Origin: Clostridia bacterium
Lineage (GTDB): Bacteria; Bacillota; DULZ01
NCBI GenBank assembly: GCA_012520135.1
Contig: JAAYOX010000004.1
Coordinates: 1 to 6,901, forward strand
Length of the DNA stretch: 6,901 nt
Direction of reading: 5' to 3'
Every line of letters starts with the position of its first letter. Position 1 is the first letter of the stretch. The notes under the pieces were generated by a model. The model did not search any database, was not told where the DNA came from, and saw only the letters and a program-made list of their open reading frames with translations. Below, piece by piece: positions 5,065-6,901 of the stretch. Made by a program: the position numbers and the translations under genes.

Positions 5065-6901
5065 GTGCAAAAGGTAGTACTAAACATCAATGGTATTGAC
5101 AGAACGTTAATTGTCGATCCTGAGGCAACGCTAGCCGGAGTTTTACGGGAACAACTGTTACTGACCGGTTGTAAAGTAGGCTGCGGTCAAGGCCATTGTG
5201 GGGCCTGTTCAGTGATCATGAACGGTGAAGTTGTTCGGGCTTGTATTGTCAAGATGAGAAGGGTGCCTCCGGAAGCAAAGATTACCACCATTGAGGGTCT
5301 GGCCACACCGGACAATCTTCATCCCCTCCAAGTGGCTTGGATGGCTTACGGTTGTGCCCAGTGCGGGTTCTGCAGTCCCGGCTTTATTCTGTCGGCCAAA
5401 GTGCTTTTGGACAGGAACCCAAGCCCTACGAGAGAAGAAGTTCGCCAGTGGTTTCAAAAGCACCGTAACGCCTGTCGCTGTACCGGGTACAAGCCCTTGG
5501 TGGATGCAGTAATGGCGGCCGCCAAGGTAATCCGGGGCGAAATGCGGAAAGAGGATCTACTTTATGAGCCTGTAGGTAATAAGATTCACGGTACTACCTA
5601 TCATCGTCCCTCGGCCCTGAGAAAGGTCACCGGAACATGGGATTATGGTGCTGACGTAGCTTTGCAAATGCCTCCCGGCACCCTGCGTATGGCCCTGGTG
5701 CAGGCGGAAGTATCCCACGCCAATATTTTGAGCATTGATACTTCTGAAGCGGAGAAAATGCCCGGTGTCTACAAAGTGGTTACCCATAAAGATGTGAAAG
5801 GCAAGAACAGGATCACCGGTCTGATCACCTTCCCCACCAACAAAGGCGACGGTTGGGATCGTCCCATTCTTTGTGACGAGAAAGTTTATCAATATGGCGA
5901 TGCCATAGCCATTGTCTGTGCTGATACTGATGAGAATGCCCTGGCCGCAGCTAAGAAAGTCAAAGTGGAGTTGGAAGTGCTGCCCGCTTATATGAGCGCC
6001 CCTGAAGCCATGGCACCGGATGCCATTGAAATCCACCCCGGGGTACCTAACATCTATTACGAACAAGGCGTTGTAAAAGGGGAAGAAACGGCTCCCATTA
6101 TGGCATCAGATGATGTGGTCACCGTAGAAGTGGACACTTATTGCAGTCGTCAACCTCACTTAGTGCTGGAACCGGACTGCGGTTGCGCTTATGTCGATGA
6201 GGAAGGCCGCTTAACCATTCATTCCAAGAGTATCGGTATTCACCTGCATCATGCCATGATCTGTCCGGGCATCGGGATTGAACCTGAAAAATTGCGTCTG
6301 GTACAAAATCCGGCAGGAGGCACTTTCGGTTATAAATTCAGCCCTACCATTGAAGCTCTTCTCGGCGTAGCTTGCCTGGCCACTGGAAAACCGGTCGTGC
6401 TCAATTTCAATATGTATCAACAGATTACCTACACCGGCAAACGTTCTCCCGGTTTCGTGAATTGCAAATTAGCTGCTGATAAAAGCGGGAAGCTCCTGGC
6501 CATGGAAACCGATTGGTTCATTGACCATGGGCCCTATTCCGAATTCGGTGACCTGCTCACCCTACGCCTGGCCCAATTCACCGGTGCCGGCTATGATATA
6601 CCCAACATCCGGGGGAGAGGCCGTACTGTTTGTACCAACCATGCTTGGGGCTCTGCTTTCCGCGCCTATGGTTCTCCCCAATCTTTCCTGGCTTCCGAAA
6701 TTGCCATGGACGAATTGGCGGAAAAGCTGGGCATGGATCCCTTTGAACTTCGTTATAAGAATATTTATCGTCCCGGAGCCACCACGCCTACGGGACAGGA
6801 GCCGGATGTCTACTGCCTGGAGGCAATGTTCGATAAGCTGCGTCCCCATTGGGAGGAAGCCAAAAAGCGTTGTCAAGAGCTTTCTACCGATAAGGTAAAA
6901 C
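5065..6901 (+). CDS. mop: MOP-type molybdenum aldehyde oxidoreductase, C-terminal third outside window
   Basis: This is a single-chain xanthine oxidase family enzyme oxidising aldehydes to carboxylic acids. The visible 612 residues align almost without gaps to my recollection of Desulfovibrio gigas MOP (907 residues). Residues 1-75 form a plant-ferredoxin-like domain with cluster cysteines C40, C45, C48 and C60; residues 80-155 hold the second cluster, C100, C103, C137 and C139. These numbers equal those of D. gigas. The molybdenum domains follow without an FAD domain: GGTFGYKFSP (418-427), DHGPYSEFGDLL (488-499) and AFRAYG (531-536), including F425 and Y535 of the substrate channel and R533. 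The catalytic Glu, near 869 in D. gigas, is beyond the window. The start is GTG at 5065, with AAAAGGAG nine bases upstream and the N-terminus MQKVVLNINGI matching the family. No signal peptide is seen, so it is cytoplasmic. Other cysteines (for example C372, C374, C523) have no known role. Confidence 0.95.
   Translation, partial: MQKVVLNINGIDRTLIVDPEATLAGVLREQLLLTGCKVGCGQGHCGACSVIMNGEVVRACIVKMRRVPPEAKITTIEGLATPDNLHPLQVAWMAYGCAQCGFCSPGFILSAKVLLDRNPSPTREEVRQWFQKHRNACRCTGYKPLVDAVMAAAKVIRGEMRKEDLLYEPVGNKIHGTTYHRPSALRKVTGTWDYGADVALQMPPGTLRMALVQAEVSHANILSIDTSEAEKMPGVYKVVTHKDVKGKNRITGLITFPTNKGDGWDRPILCDEKVYQYGDAIAIVCADTDENALAAAKKVKVELEVLPAYMSAPEAMAPDAIEIHPGVPNIYYEQGVVKGEETAPIMASDDVVTVEVDTYCSRQPHLVLEPDCGCAYVDEEGRLTIHSKSIGIHLHHAMICPGIGIEPEKLRLVQNPAGGTFGYKFSPTIEALLGVACLATGKPVVLNFNMYQQITYTGKRSPGFVNCKLAADKSGKLLAMETDWFIDHGPYSEFGDLLTLRLAQFTGAGYDIPNIRGRGRTVCTNHAWGSAFRAYGSPQSFLASEIAMDELAEKLGMDPFELRYKNIYRPGATTPTGQEPDVYCLEAMFDKLRPHWEEAKKRCQELSTDKVK

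Noticed and set aside
5557..6066. 169-codon open frame on the minus strand
   Set aside because: It lies wholly antisense to the well-supported mop coding sequence and has no recognisable domain or credible ribosome site.

Overview
The window reads as a stretch of chromosome from an anaerobic Gram-positive bacterium of the Clostridia. A Peptococcaceae-like host is a guess. The reasons are strong GGAGG-type ribosome binding sites, a TTG and a GTG start codon, a lysine (L-box) riboswitch with a terminator-type expression platform, a lipoprotein substrate-binding protein, and an oxygen-sensitive-lifestyle molybdoenzyme of the Desulfovibrio MOP type. I see no insertion sequence, phage gene, CRISPR array, tRNA or rRNA.

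Left part (1-3931, minus strand). Bases 1-957 hold the first 319 codons of a membrane protein of the PTS_EIIC_2/PfoR-like family; its 3' end lies outside the window. Upstream of it sits a three-gene amino acid ABC importer transcribed leftward: lipoprotein substrate-binding protein (2729-3568), permease (1871-2635) and ATPase (1118-1855), closed by a rho-independent terminator (1069-1103). The operon starts from a clear sigma-A promoter (TTGACA, 17 bp, TAGACT; 3903-3931). Its leader contains a complete lysine riboswitch (3691-3871) followed by an intrinsic terminator (3622-3655). This is the most informative element in the window, because it predicts that the importer carries lysine and is shut off when lysine is plentiful. 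A 14-bp hairpin lies between the binding-protein and permease genes and probably stabilises or partitions the message.

Right part (4032-6901, plus strand). A divergent promoter drives mobB (4115-4615), a GTPase-like adaptor for molybdenum cofactor nucleotide attachment, followed by its own terminator (4637-4704). After a 360-bp non-coding stretch with a perfect 11-bp inverted repeat just before the ribosome binding site comes a GTG-started gene (5065 to the window end). It encodes a single-chain molybdenum aldehyde oxidoreductase with two [2Fe-2S] clusters, very like Desulfovibrio gigas MOP; 612 codons are visible and the C-terminal third is missing.

The two halves are functionally separate: lysine uptake on one side, molybdenum cofactor handling and aldehyde oxidation on the other. 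I found no evidence for a wholly new multi-gene system. The points worth a second look are the riboswitch-based substrate assignment, the alternative hairpin overlapping the riboswitch P1 helix, the intercistronic hairpin, and the long structured region before the aldehyde oxidoreductase gene.
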